Notes: generated by a model not told the origin, from the sequence alone. Shown: positions 50,536 through 61,930, counted from the stretch's first letter. The stretch is DNA of 64,000 nt from Corynebacterium sp. MSK297 (GCF_030232885.1 NZ_JASPGD010000003.1:61212-125211); one strand, 5' to 3'. A program made the numbers and translations.

Positions 50536-50928
50536 TTAATTTTTGCGGGGGTCTTTTTTGCGCAGCGTGCGCTTGGCTGGGCGGTCGTTACGCGACATCG
50601 CAGAATCTGGCGCGTACAATCCTTCACGACGCCCAATGCGGCCCAGGCGCTGCGCGGTCACAGGGCTGGTCAGCAGTGCGAAAATCACCAGCAAGAACAG
50701 CACTCCGATATCGGATTGCCACCCGTTGTTGTAGTCCGCGACCACCAGGTGGATTCCGGCGCCGATGATGCACATGATCAGCCCGGCGGTCTGCGGTTTG
50801 GTCACCGCGTGCACGCGCGACATCGTATCGCCGAAGCGTGCTACTCCGATGGCAGCGGAAAAGACGAAAATTGCGCCCATCGTCACCAGCACCAGCGAGA
50901 CGATATCGGCAAGCAAAGCCCAATTCAT
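50536..50928 (-). CDS. mrpG: Mrp-type Na+/H+ antiporter subunit G
   Basis: 130 aa from ATG 50928. Three membrane helices (about 8-30, 42-62, 68-88) with the family segment GVARFGDTMSRVHAVTKPQTAG. Last gene of the mrp operon. The C-terminus is basic (RPAKRTLRKKDPRKN). Confidence 0.9.
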   Translation of the reverse strand: MNWALLADIVSLVLVTMGAIFVFSAAIGVARFGDTMSRVHAVTKPQTAGLIMCIIGAGIHLVVADYNNGWQSDIGVLFLLVIFALLTSPVTAQRLGRIGRREGLYAPDSAMSRNDRPAKRTLRKKDPRKN

Positions 50929-50930
50929 GG

Positions 50931-51206
50931 TTAACTCACATCCCTTTTGCGGAAACGCGTGACGGCAACGGTGGAAATAAACGCCAGCATCGCGATGACC
51001 ATCATGGCGTAGACCACGGTGGAATTTTTCGTCCACGCGATATACGTGGCGCCTGCGCATTGCATCATCGCGACCATGCCATCCAGACCAATGAGCCGGT
51101 CCAGCGAATTCGGCCCGACGATAATGCGCCACACCGTGATTGCCAAGGCCGCGCTGATCAGTAATGCGGGGATGATCAGTAGCGTGGTATACAACTCTGG
51201 ATCCAT
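50931..51206 (-). CDS. mrpF: Mrp-type Na+/H+ antiporter subunit F
   Basis: 91 aa, three membrane helices (about 8-28, 37-57, 62-82). VGPNSLDRLIGLDGMVAMMQ is family-like. Encoded 3 bases after mrpE and 2 bases before mrpG. Confidence 0.9.
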   Translation of the reverse strand: MDPELYTTLLIIPALLISAALAITVWRIIVGPNSLDRLIGLDGMVAMMQCAGATYIAWTKNSTVVYAMMVIAMLAFISTVAVTRFRKRDVS

Positions 51207-51209
51207 GGG

Positions 51210-51809
51210 CTAGGTCCTTTCGAAGATCTCGATCATCCGGGCTTCGAGGATTGCGACGCGTTCGAGTTCTTGCTCGATGCGCTCGTCGTTATCCGCGTCG
51301 AGCAGGTGAATCGTCAGGGTGCGGTTGGCAATATCAATATCCGTGACCGCGCCGCCAGGCTGCAGGTTGTACAGCGTGATTGCCAGGACCAAAATGAATT
51401 CGTTGGATACCCGCATCGGGGCGGTGACGATTGCGGTTTTCGGCAGCTGTTTCGGGCGCAGCGCCAAATATGCTACGTGCAGTGAGGCTCTGAGCAGTTC
51501 GACAACGAATACCACCAAAAACCATGCCAGTTTGTGCCAGGAGACGTGCAGGCCAGTAACGGGCATCGCAGGCAGTGGTAGGAGGTAGACCACGAGCGTG
51601 CCGACGAATAACCCAGCGGCGATATTGCCCCAGCTAATCTCGCCGACCAGGATGATCCACATGATCATCAGCCAGGTGATAAACCATGGGCGGAAGCGGT
51701 TACGCAGGCCCTTAGGCACACGTTTTCTTAAATGCGCTTCGCGGGCTCGGCTTTTCTGCGATTCATCGCGGGCCCGGTTCTCCTTCGAGTCCTGTGTCTG
51801 GGTTCTCAT
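51210..51809 (-). CDS. mrpE: Mrp-type Na+/H+ antiporter subunit E
   Basis: 199 aa. N-terminal 35 residues strongly basic, two to three membrane helices (about 40-60, 62-80, 95-115), and a soluble part with NEFILVLAITLYNLQPGG, then IDIANRTLTIHLLD. The ATG overlaps the mrpD stop by one base. Confidence 0.88.
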   Translation of the reverse strand: MRTQTQDSKENRARDESQKSRAREAHLRKRVPKGLRNRFRPWFITWLMIMWIILVGEISWGNIAAGLFVGTLVVYLLPLPAMPVTGLHVSWHKLAWFLVVFVVELLRASLHVAYLALRPKQLPKTAIVTAPMRVSNEFILVLAITLYNLQPGGAVTDIDIANRTLTIHLLDADNDERIEQELERVAILEARMIEIFERT

Positions 51810-53548
51810 TAGGCATCGCCTCCCTTGACGGATGTACGGGACTCTGTTGTGCGGGACCCTGTGTGTTTTTCAGACTCTTCCCGACGATCCTCGCCGTCGT
51901 CGAGCCGCTCGAGTTCCAGGTTGCGCGTCGGCTCGCTCGGATCGGTGCCTAATACCGCGGTGCGGTAAATGTTGACGTCCTGGGTGGAATTGGCTGCACG
52001 GTCGGTGATGCTGGCGATAGGCCCAGCCACGACGCTGATGGCGGTGGATGCGAGCACCAGCATCGCGGTCGCTGCGATCATGCCGAATGGTGTGCGCCCG
52101 ACGGATTCCCGCTCGGAAAACTCCACTTCCTGGGTGATATCCGCTAAAGGGGCGGGCCGGGCGATGGCCATGTTGCCTTCCGGGGCGTCTTTCCGGTCGC
52201 GGAGGAAGCCCTTGGACCAGACCATGATCATCACGTAAAGCGTCAGCAGGGAGGTCACCACGGCACCGCCGATCAGTACCCAGGACATCCAAGTATTGGC
52301 TTCGGCGCCAGCATGGAAGAGCATGACTTTGCCCATGAAGCCGGAAAACGGCGGGATGCCGCCCAGGTTGAGCGCCGGGATGATGTACAGCACGGCGATA
52401 ATCGGTGCGGTATACATCAGCGATCCCAACCGGCGCAGCGACGATGTGCCCGCATGGCGCTCGATCAGGCCGACGACCAGGAACAACGCGGTTTGCACCA
52501 AAATGTGGTGCACCATGTAGAAGATTGCACCGGATAGGCCTTGCGAGCTGCCTAGGCCGATACCGAAGATCATAAAACCGATGTGTGAGACCAGTGTGAA
52601 CGACAGCAAACGTTTGATATCGTTTTGCGCCATCGCGCCCAAGATACCGATGAGCATCGTGGCTAGGGCGACGAGCATCAGTAGCGAATCCAAGCTGCCG
52701 TCGGTGAACACGGTGGTGCGCATGCGGATGATGGCGTAGACACCAACCTTGGTCAACAGGCCCGCGAACACGGCAGTGACCAGCGATGGGGCGGTGGGAT
52801 AGGCGTCGGGAAGCCAGGAATCCAGCGGGAAAACCGCGGCTTTAATACCGAAGGCGACCAGCAACACGCCGAAAATAGCGGCCTGCGTGCCACCCGGAAT
52901 ATCTTCCATGCGCTGGCCAATCTGGGCCAGGTTCACCGTACCGACGGCCGCGTAGGTTACGGCAATGCCGAACAAGAACACCATGGAGCTGGCCATCGAA
53001 ACCATCACATAACCCACACCGGCACGAACACGCGATGGGGAAGCACCCAGCGTCATCAAGACATACGAGGCCACCAGGAAGATTTCGAAGCCGACGTACA
53101 GGTTGAACAAGTCACCTGCCAGGAATGACAGGTTCACGCCCATCGTCAGCAGCATGTACGACGGCAGAAAAACCGCGACGGGCTCATCTTTCGTGTCATC
53201 ACGGATGCCCTGCGCGATGGCGAACCACATCACCGCAAACAAAATGATGGAGCTGACGAACAGCATCATCGTCGACAAGCGGTCAGCGACCAGAGTGATG
53301 CCCAGTGGGGCGTCCCAACCGCCGATCTGCAGGGTTTGGATGCCTTCGCCGTCGACGACGATGAGCATGGTGGCCGAGAGCACCGCGAGTGCCAACAGGG
53401 TGAAAAACACGAAGGCACGCCGTACGTTGAGCATGCGTGGGAACAACAGACACCCGGCCGCTGCAAGCGCGGGAAGGATCACCGGCAGCGGGATCAAAAA
53501 AGGCATGTATGGCAGTACTGCCTCGGTGAGGGGTTCTAGTCTAGTCAT
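51809..53548 (-). CDS. mrpD: Mrp-type Na+/H+ antiporter subunit D (NuoN-like)
   Basis: 579 aa from ATG 53548; the longer frame upstream only re-reads mrpC in another frame. About 14 membrane helices of the proton-pumping NADH dehydrogenase family: VAFGIKAAVFPLDSWLPDAYPTAPSLVTA near 230 (with a conserved Lys in helix 7) and MAQNDIKRLLSFTLVSHIGFM near 315. The last 100 residues are a polar, Arg/Glu-rich cytoplasmic tail. Overlaps mrpC by 8 bases. Confidence 0.93.
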   Translation of the reverse strand: MTRLEPLTEAVLPYMPFLIPLPVILPALAAAGCLLFPRMLNVRRAFVFFTLLALAVLSATMLIVVDGEGIQTLQIGGWDAPLGITLVADRLSTMMLFVSSIILFAVMWFAIAQGIRDDTKDEPVAVFLPSYMLLTMGVNLSFLAGDLFNLYVGFEIFLVASYVLMTLGASPSRVRAGVGYVMVSMASSMVFLFGIAVTYAAVGTVNLAQIGQRMEDIPGGTQAAIFGVLLVAFGIKAAVFPLDSWLPDAYPTAPSLVTAVFAGLLTKVGVYAIIRMRTTVFTDGSLDSLLMLVALATMLIGILGAMAQNDIKRLLSFTLVSHIGFMIFGIGLGSSQGLSGAIFYMVHHILVQTALFLVVGLIERHAGTSSLRRLGSLMYTAPIIAVLYIIPALNLGGIPPFSGFMGKVMLFHAGAEANTWMSWVLIGGAVVTSLLTLYVMIMVWSKGFLRDRKDAPEGNMAIARPAPLADITQEVEFSERESVGRTPFGMIAATAMLVLASTAISVVAGPIASITDRAANSTQDVNIYRTAVLGTDPSEPTRNLELERLDDGEDRREESEKHTGSRTTESRTSVKGGDA

Positions 53549-54047
53549 CGGCGCCTTCCGTTCCTTTGGCGTCTTCGACGGGCTTTTCAAACGACTCTGG
53601 GCCGAAGCGGTCGCCTTCTTCGGTGGCGCGCCCGGTCTTCGGGTCGTCGGAGGCGTCGTGGTCTGGGCCGGCGGCAGCGTTGATCGGCCGGGCGGCAATT
53701 GCTGCGTCCTCGTGGTCGTCTTCGACGACGTCGGCAGAACGGTAGCGGTACTGGCGGTAAGCCAAGGAAAGCAAGAATGCCGTCAGCGCCATGGCGATCA
53801 CGATCGCAGTCAAGATCATGGCTTGGGCCAGAGGATCAGCTTCCCGGTCCGGATAGAGCGAGGATTCACTGCCGGTAATCGGTGGTGATCCGGCGGGGCC
53901 GCCAGCTTGCAGAATCAACAGATTGGCGGCGTTGCCGATCAGCAGCAAACCAAGCACGATTTTCGTGACCGCGCGGTCGAGCATCAGATAGACCCCGGCG
54001 GCGAGCATCACCCCGGAGGCGAGTAGCAGAAACAGGTTTGCTTCCAT
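53541..54047 (-). CDS. mrpC: Mrp-type Na+/H+ antiporter subunit C (NuoK-like)
   Basis: 168 aa. Three membrane helices (about 4-24, 28-48, 75-97), with the NuoK-like IVLGLLLIGNAANLLIL and AMILTAIVIAMALTAFLLSLAYRQ. A polar tail of about 60 residues makes it longer than the usual 110-115. Its start overlaps the mrpA stop by one base. Confidence 0.92.
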   Translation of the reverse strand: MEANLFLLLASGVMLAAGVYLMLDRAVTKIVLGLLLIGNAANLLILQAGGPAGSPPITGSESSLYPDREADPLAQAMILTAIVIAMALTAFLLSLAYRQYRYRSADVVEDDHEDAAIAARPINAAAGPDHDASDDPKTGRATEEGDRFGPESFEKPVEDAKGTEGADD

Positions 54048-57000
54048 TAGCTACGGCTCCTTTCTCCGGTTGCTCCCGAGGTGGTTGCTCCCGAGGTGGC
54101 GGCTGCCTGTTGTTGTGTGCGTGTGGCAGCCTTCTGCTCGTTTTTGCGCTGTTCGTTTCTGCGTTGCTCGTTTTTGCGCTTGAGGTTCTTCGCCCGGTCA
54201 CGTGCACGCTGCTTGCGCTCTTCTTCTTCCAGATCCAGTTGCGTGCCCAGGGAGGTGAGCACGTACATCGTCATGCCAATCACGATCAGGTACACCGCAG
54301 CGTCGAAAATCAATGCCGACGGCAAGGAGACCGCACCGATGACAGGGATGTCCACCGACGCGTAGTACGACGTCAGTGGCGGATCGCCGAAGGCCATCGG
54401 TACCAGGGCCGAGCCGGTAGAAAGCAGCAGGCCGATGAAGAACAAGCGTGCGGGATCGACGGGCAGGGTTTCTTCCAATTCGGCGCGACCACCGGCGACA
54501 TACCGCAAGGAAAGAGCCAGGGCAGCGACCAAGCCGCCAGCGAAGCCACCGCCTGGGGCGTTGTGGCCGGCGAAGAAGAAATACACCGATAGTGCCATCA
54601 TTGACGGGAACAGCACGCGCGTGGCCACATCGACCATGATCGAGCGGTTTGCTGCACGTTCCGTTTCTACTTGGGCGGCCAGCCAGCGGCGCGACACCGC
54701 AGTGAGGATCGGCCGACGGGAGTGCCGGACAAACGAGTTGGTGCGGAAGACCAGCGAGGCCACACCGAGTGAGGCGATGATCAGCACGATGGTTTCGCCC
54801 ATCGTGTCCCAGGCGCGGAAGTCCACCAGGATCACATTCACGGTGTTCAAACCGTGCGAGATTTGTTCTGCCAGTGCTGGCATGGGCTCGGAAATCAATG
54901 GCGCCGTGCGCGCGTTCATGGCGAATAACGCGACGGTGACCACGGAAAATGCCACTGCGATAGACAGCCAGGCGCGGAAACGGTTGAACTGCGGGCTGCC
55001 ACGCCATTCCACATTGGTCGGCATTTTTCGCAGCACCAACATGAAAATGATCATCAGCACGGTTTCCACCAGCACCTGGGTCAAAGCCAGATCAGGTGCG
55101 CCATACATGGCAAAAATAAACGCCAAGAAATAACCGGTGACACCGACCAAGATCACCGCCGACAGACGGTTGTGCATGACGGTTGCGGCGATCGCGGCAG
55201 CAATGATCGCTACCGCGGCCGCGGCTTGCCACGGTGATTCACCCAGGTTAAGCCGGATATTCGTCCGGTCGCCCAACAGCAGTGCCACCAGAGGCAACAC
55301 GGTGAGGACGACGAAAATGACACCCAGGTTGTACTGCAATGAACCGCGCTGGGTTGAGGCAGTCAAACGCAGCGAAATCCGACGCAGTTGGTTCAGAATG
55401 GCGTAGTAGGCGTCGTTGGCGTTACCCAGTGCAGGATATTCGAAATAGGCCTTTGCCAGGGCGTGACGCTGCCAGTGGAAAAGACCACCAACGACCAGAA
55501 TGCCCGCTGAAATTGCCAATGGCACAGTCCAGCCGTGCCACAGTGCCAGATCCGTCGCGTGCGTGGTTGCGCCGCTGTGACCCGCGCCAGTCAGGTGCGC
55601 GTACTCGGAATCGAGGTGTTGGTTAATGGCATTGGAGATGATGATCGGGCGCAGACCGAAGAAGATGGTCAACCCGACCAGTACTGCCGGTGGGCCCCAG
55701 AGCAGCACCGTGATTGGTTTCATCTGGGTGACTTCGTGGCATATGCCGCCGCCAGTGGGGTGGGTGGGTTTCTTACGTGCAAACGCACCATAAATCACCC
55801 GGATGGAATAAGCGACGGTGAACACGGAGCCGATGACGATGAACACCAGCATTAATTGCCGTGGGGTGCCTACCAGAAGGTCTTCATGCAGGACAGCCTC
55901 CAGGGCTGCTTCCTTGGCGACGAATCCGAGCATCGGGATCACACCAGCCATCGAGGCCGCTGCCAGAATAGCGATGACTGCTAACAGCGGTTGCTTGCGG
56001 CCCAAACCGGAGAGATCGAAAATATCGCGGGTGCCGGTGGAATGATCGATCGCGCCGACGACCATAAACAGCGTCGCTTTAAACAGTGAGTGCGCGACGG
56101 TCAGTGCCAGACCTGCCAGCATGGCTTCGCGCGAACCGATGGCCACGACTGAGGTGATAAAACCGAGTTGGGAGACGGTGCCGTAGGCCAGAATCAGCTT
56201 CAGGTCGCGCTGCTTCAGTGCCATCCAACCGCCCAGCAGCATGGTGAACAATGCCAGTGGAATGATCAAGGCGTGCCAGCTGGGCACCTGCGCAAAATCC
56301 GGTGCTAGGCGGGCAACCAGGTAAATGCCGGCTTTCACCATCGCAGCGGAGTGCAGGTATGCCGAGACCGGAGTCGGGGCAGCCATGGCGCCAGGCAACC
56401 AGAAGTGGAAGGGGGCAATGGCGGATTTTGACAGCGCACCGACGATGACCAGCACGATGGAAACACCGATATACGGCACCTCGTTGAGTTCTGCCGTGGC
56501 CGCGAAAGCGCTGAGTTCCGAGAACCGCCACGTGCCGGTGGTTTGCCCCAGCAATACGATGCCCACCAGCATCGTCAGGCCGCCGAGCACGGTGACCATC
56601 AAAGCCTGGCCCGCGGCACGTCGGGAAGAAGCCCGCTCGCCGTAGTAGGAAACCAGCAGGAAAGATAGGATCGAGGTGGCTTCCCAGAAAATGTAGAGCA
56701 GCAGGAAGTTATCCGAGGCGACCAGCCCCATCATGACGGTGGCGAAGGCCATCATTTGGCCTGCGAACATGGCCAGGCGTCGCGTCGTGGAAGTAAAATA
56801 CCCCCAGCAATACAGCATCACCAGTGCACCCACCCCGGTGATGATCAGCCCAAACAATGCGGATAAAGCATCGATGCGCAAATCGATATACAGCTGAATT
56901 TCCGGGACCCAGGCCACGGAATATTCCAGTGTGCCCTCGTCAGTGAAAGTGCCGTTGACGAAATGCTGCAGCAACCAGAAAAAACCCACCGCGGGAACCA

Positions 57001-57094
57001 CGGCGAGTAGGGCAAAGGCCGGGCGGCCCAACCAGCGGATCAGAAGCGGCGCCAGGATTGAGGCGCAGGCTAGGGAACCTAGCAGGATGAGCAC
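54047..57094 (-). CDS. mrpA: Mrp-type Na+/H+ antiporter fused subunit A/B
   Basis: 1015 aa. N-terminal two-thirds is a NuoL-like proton-channel domain (YFTSTTRRLAMFAGQMMAFATVM near 100, PTPVSAYLHSAAMVKAGIYLVAR near 235, SLFKATLFMVVGAIDHSTGTRD near 335). The C-terminal third has the MrpB-like domain (VDVATRVLFPSMMALSVYFFFAGHNAPGGGFAGGL near 850), so subunit B is fused to A as in other corynebacteria. The last 55 residues are strongly basic and Gln/Asn-rich. First gene of mrpA(B)-C-D-E-F-G, all in one transcript; the operon exports Na+ or K+ in exchange for protons and supports alkaline and salt tolerance. Confidence 0.94.
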   Translation of the reverse strand: MLILLGSLACASILAPLLIRWLGRPAFALLAVVPAVGFFWLLQHFVNGTFTDEGTLEYSVAWVPEIQLYIDLRIDALSALFGLIITGVGALVMLYCWGYFTSTTRRLAMFAGQMMAFATVMMGLVASDNFLLLYIFWEATSILSFLLVSYYGERASSRRAAGQALMVTVLGGLTMLVGIVLLGQTTGTWRFSELSAFAATAELNEVPYIGVSIVLVIVGALSKSAIAPFHFWLPGAMAAPTPVSAYLHSAAMVKAGIYLVARLAPDFAQVPSWHALIIPLALFTMLLGGWMALKQRDLKLILAYGTVSQLGFITSVVAIGSREAMLAGLALTVAHSLFKATLFMVVGAIDHSTGTRDIFDLSGLGRKQPLLAVIAILAAASMAGVIPMLGFVAKEAALEAVLHEDLLVGTPRQLMLVFIVIGSVFTVAYSIRVIYGAFARKKPTHPTGGGICHEVTQMKPITVLLWGPPAVLVGLTIFFGLRPIIISNAINQHLDSEYAHLTGAGHSGATTHATDLALWHGWTVPLAISAGILVVGGLFHWQRHALAKAYFEYPALGNANDAYYAILNQLRRISLRLTASTQRGSLQYNLGVIFVVLTVLPLVALLLGDRTNIRLNLGESPWQAAAAVAIIAAAIAATVMHNRLSAVILVGVTGYFLAFIFAMYGAPDLALTQVLVETVLMIIFMLVLRKMPTNVEWRGSPQFNRFRAWLSIAVAFSVVTVALFAMNARTAPLISEPMPALAEQISHGLNTVNVILVDFRAWDTMGETIVLIIASLGVASLVFRTNSFVRHSRRPILTAVSRRWLAAQVETERAANRSIMVDVATRVLFPSMMALSVYFFFAGHNAPGGGFAGGLVAALALSLRYVAGGRAELEETLPVDPARLFFIGLLLSTGSALVPMAFGDPPLTSYYASVDIPVIGAVSLPSALIFDAAVYLIVIGMTMYVLTSLGTQLDLEEEERKQRARDRAKNLKRKNEQRRNEQRKNEQKAATRTQQQAAATSGATTSGATGERSRS

Positions 57095-57145
57095 AATTAT
57101 TCCGCCTCCCGTTTATTGCGCGCGGCTTAAAGACTTTTTCATAGT

Positions 57146-58543
57146 CTAGCGGAAATGGAGACGCGTCAACAGCAGAGCTTCTGCCAGTGCCAAGCGTGCA
57201 ATTTCTTCCGGATCAACAGATTCATTACTCGAATGTATGGACGAAGCTGATTCGGCTACCCCGTACAAGCCAAATTCGGCAGCAGGGAATTTCTCAGCTA
57301 ATTTCACCGTCAGCGGGATGGATCCTCCAGTGCCGATCAGCTCGGTCTCATGCTCATAGGCTTCTGCTATGCAGTCGCTGAGCAGGCCAAACAGGGCGCC
57401 GGAGGTATCAGCAGAAAACGACGGATTGGCAGAGGTGATATCGACGTCGATGTGCGCACCCCAGCTGATATTCGCGCGCAAATGTTCGGCAACTTTTTCT
57501 GCCGCGCTTGCCGTATCAACTCCCGGTGGTACCCGCAGGTTCAGCTGAGCCGAGGCGGTGGCTGGAACGGCGTTGATAGCTTCTTCTACCGGGGTGGAAC
57601 TAAAACCAGTAATGGTGACGGCCGGGCGGGCCCACACCAGATCAGCCATTTCGTCGTCACCAGCGCCCAGCATGTCGACGCCATCAAGCAGGCCTGCGGC
57701 TTCTCGTGCTTCCTCGTCTTCGGCGGGGTAGGGGCTGCCTTCCCAGTTGCGGTGCTGCCCCAAACCGTCGACCGCAACTTGCCCGTCGTCATCATGCAGC
57801 GTGGCTAGCACCCGCACCAGCGCGGCGACTGCATCCGGGGCCGCGCCGCCGAATTGTCCGGAATGCACCGGGGCTTCCAGAGTGCTCACTGTGACGGTCA
57901 ACTGCCCGCCGCCGCGCAGGCTGGTGGTCAGCGTCGGCAAGCCCGCCTGACCAGAAGCAGTATCGGCGATGCAGATCAGGTCGGCGTCGAAAAGCTCCGG
58001 GCGCTCGTCGACAAGATCGTGTAAACCCTGCCCGCCGCGTTCCTCTGAACCCTCACAAACCAGGATGATGCCCGCATCACAACCGCCGGTGGCATCGACC
58101 GCGCGGATGGCGGCCAAGTGCATCAACACATTGCCCTTGCAGTCCGCTGACCCGCGTGCGTACCACCGCCCCTCGCGCTCGGTGAGGATAAACGGATCCG
58201 TTTCCCACTCATCTGGGGTGGAAATATCGACGACGTCGTGGTGGCAATACAACAGCACCGTGGGGGCGTTGTTCTTGGCCGCGCGCCTGCCGATGACCGC
58301 CGGGGAGCCATCGCTGGTGGTGATGATCTCGGTGGTCAAGCCGCGTTCCACCATAAGGTCGCGGATCATCGCGGCCGATCGATCCATGTCCTTGGCGTGA
58401 TCGTTGTTGAGCGCTAGCGATGGGATGGCGCACAGTTGTGCGAGGTCGCCGAAGATGCGTTGGCGCTGGCCGCCGATGTGGTGGCGCAGGGCGTGGGCGA
58501 GGTGGCCGTGATTCGGGTTGGACGGATCGTGATAACTGGACAC
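57146..58543 (-). CDS. M20 family dipeptidase/deacylase, paralog 1
   Basis: 465 aa, GTG start at 58543 with AAGGAT upstream. Di-zinc peptidase: metal His-Asp in LLYCHHDVVD near 100, Asp in ARGSADCKGNVLMHL near 132, catalytic Glu pair in VCEGSEERGGQGL near 165, Asp in IADTASGQAG near 195. The lid domain (about 215-370) and the C-terminal GTGGSIPLTVKL complete the fold. The neighbouring gene is a clear paralog of the same length and motif set; tandem duplication is likely. Probably cytoplasmic; substrate (dipeptide or N-acyl amino acid) unknown. Confidence 0.88.
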   Translation of the reverse strand: MSSYHDPSNPNHGHLAHALRHHIGGQRQRIFGDLAQLCAIPSLALNNDHAKDMDRSAAMIRDLMVERGLTTEIITTSDGSPAVIGRRAAKNNAPTVLLYCHHDVVDISTPDEWETDPFILTEREGRWYARGSADCKGNVLMHLAAIRAVDATGGCDAGIILVCEGSEERGGQGLHDLVDERPELFDADLICIADTASGQAGLPTLTTSLRGGGQLTVTVSTLEAPVHSGQFGGAAPDAVAALVRVLATLHDDDGQVAVDGLGQHRNWEGSPYPAEDEEAREAAGLLDGVDMLGAGDDEMADLVWARPAVTITGFSSTPVEEAINAVPATASAQLNLRVPPGVDTASAAEKVAEHLRANISWGAHIDVDITSANPSFSADTSGALFGLLSDCIAEAYEHETELIGTGGSIPLTVKLAEKFPAAEFGLYGVAESASSIHSSNESVDPEEIARLALAEALLLTRLHFR

Positions 58544-58581
58544 GGTGTTAATCCTTGGGTTTTTTATGAGTTGCGCGCTTG

Positions 58582-60024
58582 CTACGAGTTACGTGCTTGC
58601 TCGCTCAGGCGAGTGATAAACAGCGCTTCAGTGGTGGCCAGACGGATGATTTCTTCTGGATCCACGGATTCATCCGGCGAGTGGATCGTGGTTTGTGGCT
58701 CGCACAGTCCGTAGACGGCGATATCGGCATCCGGGTTGGCCTCGGCCAAAGCGGTGGTCAGCGGGATGGACGCGCCGTTGCCGGTGTTGCGGACGTCTTT
58801 TCCGAAAGCAGTGGCCATGGCGGATTCGAAGGTTTCGAAGGCGGCGGAATCCGTGCTGGTGGAAAACGGGCTGAAGACATCTTCTGCCGTGACCTTGATA
58901 TGGGCGTCGAAAGGCACCGCATCGCGGATCTGCTGGGCGGCAGCCTCGACGACGTCCTGGGTATCCAGGTGGAATGGCACGCGCAGGTTCACCACGGCTT
59001 CGGCGTGGTGGGTGACAGCATTAACGACGTCTGAGGTGGGGCGCGAGCTGAATGCCGTCACCGTTGCGGCAGGTCGGGCCCACAGCTGGGCAGCAATGTC
59101 CTCGTCGGTGCCTGTGCCATGCAGCCCGACGCCGTCGAGCACACCGGCATCAGAACGGAAAGTAGCTGCATCATAGCTAGCGCCATCCCAATGCCACTTC
59201 GCATCGTCGGTTGGTTCGAAACCACGGATGACGGTGTGGCCGTTGTCGTCGAAAAGCGAGTTCAGCGCGCGCAGCAGCGCCAGGGTGGCATCCGGGGCGA
59301 CGCCGCCGAACAGGCCGGAGTGCACGGGTGCGCGCAGCGTGTCGACGGACACCTTCAGCTGGGCACCGCCGCGCAGGGCAGTGGTGATGGTTGGGGTGCC
59401 CGCGGCGACGTTGCCGCCATCGGCGATCAGCATGACGTCTGCCTGGAATAGCTCTGGACGCTGTTTTATCAGTGTGTCCAAGCCTTCGCCGCCTTGTTCT
59501 TCCGAGCCTTCGACCAGCACGCGCAGGTTGATGCCCAGGTTGTGTAGGCCGATGATGTCATCGACCGCGCGCAGGCCGGCCAGGTGCATCGCCAGCGAAC
59601 CCTTGCAGTCTGCGGCACCGCGGGCATACCAACGGCCGTCGCGCTCGGTGAGGGTGAACGGATCTGCAGTCCATTCGGCTGGATCACCGGCCAAGACGAC
59701 GTCGTAATGCGAATACAGCAGAACCGTCGGTGCGCCCTCGATCTTTGGCGTGGACGCCAAGTACGTCGTGGAACCGTCGGCGGTGGTAATGGCGCTGACT
59801 TCGAGCCCGGCGTCGGCAAGCGCGGCATCCACCCAGTTACCAGCGTTGGTGTGCTCCTCTTTCAGCTCCGGGTTCTCGGGTAGGTACACAGAATTAAACG
59901 CAATGATTTCGGATAACTGCGCAAAGATTTCTTCGCGCTGGCCGCGGATGTGCTCCTGCAGGGCGGCTTCGGTGCTGTTGCCGGTGCTGTTGGTGGTGTT
60001 GCTGGTAGTACTCGTGCTATTCAT
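58582..60024 (-). CDS. M20 family dipeptidase/deacylase, paralog 2
   Basis: 480 aa from ATG 60024. Motifs as in its neighbour: LLYSHYDVVLAGDP (one His of the first motif replaced by Tyr), ARGAADCKGSLAMHLAG, VEGSEEQGGEGL, IADGGNVAAG, and late NTGNGASIPLTTALAE. N-terminus is Thr/Ser-rich and low complexity, encoded by short ACC/AGC-type repeats. Separated by 38 bases from paralog 1, in the same direction. It faces away from groEL across the CIRCE region. Confidence 0.88.
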   Translation of the reverse strand: MNSTSTTSNTTNSTGNSTEAALQEHIRGQREEIFAQLSEIIAFNSVYLPENPELKEEHTNAGNWVDAALADAGLEVSAITTADGSTTYLASTPKIEGAPTVLLYSHYDVVLAGDPAEWTADPFTLTERDGRWYARGAADCKGSLAMHLAGLRAVDDIIGLHNLGINLRVLVEGSEEQGGEGLDTLIKQRPELFQADVMLIADGGNVAAGTPTITTALRGGAQLKVSVDTLRAPVHSGLFGGVAPDATLALLRALNSLFDDNGHTVIRGFEPTDDAKWHWDGASYDAATFRSDAGVLDGVGLHGTGTDEDIAAQLWARPAATVTAFSSRPTSDVVNAVTHHAEAVVNLRVPFHLDTQDVVEAAAQQIRDAVPFDAHIKVTAEDVFSPFSTSTDSAAFETFESAMATAFGKDVRNTGNGASIPLTTALAEANPDADIAVYGLCEPQTTIHSPDESVDPEEIIRLATTEALFITRLSEQARNS

Positions 60025-60070
60025 GACCGCCAACCTAGCAGGAATCGGTTGGGGAAACGCCGGGTACAAC

Positions 60071-60097
60071 CTTGCACTCACAGGGGCCGAGTGCCAG
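60071..60097 (+). promoter_or_regulatory. CIRCE-like operator 1 for HrcA, groEL promoter
   Basis: CTTGCACTC-N9-GAGTGCCAG, 14 of 18 positions of CIRCE (TTAGCACTC-N9-GAGTGCTAA), with the exact 9-base spacer. It spans the predicted -35 to -10. Confidence 0.75.
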
Positions 60098-60100
60098 AAT
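60072..60100 (+). promoter_or_regulatory. Predicted SigA promoter of groEL
   Basis: TTGCAC (60072-60077) and CAGAAT (60095-60100), 17 bases apart, lying inside and just beyond CIRCE 1. Confidence 0.5.
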
Positions 60101-60105
60101 GGTTG

Positions 60106-60132
60106 CTAGCACTTCCAGTAGTGGAGTGCTAA
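60106..60132 (+). promoter_or_regulatory. CIRCE operator 2 for HrcA, groEL promoter
   Basis: CTAGCACTT-N9-GAGTGCTAA, 16 of 18 consensus positions and exact spacer. It lies over the likely transcription start, 35 bases from CIRCE 1. Confidence 0.9.
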
Positions 60133-60257
60133 ACCACTACAAAAAGACCTATCACGCAGGTGAGAATGGTGCGCACTCACGCCATTCGTGCCGTCGCGGG
60201 CGCCTGGCGTGATCATTACCGTGAGTGTTGTCCTTCACCAATAAAAGGAGCACATAA

Positions 60258-61907
<1,650 letters not shown>

Positions 61908-61930
61908 CCCGCTACCGCATTATGTGCGTG

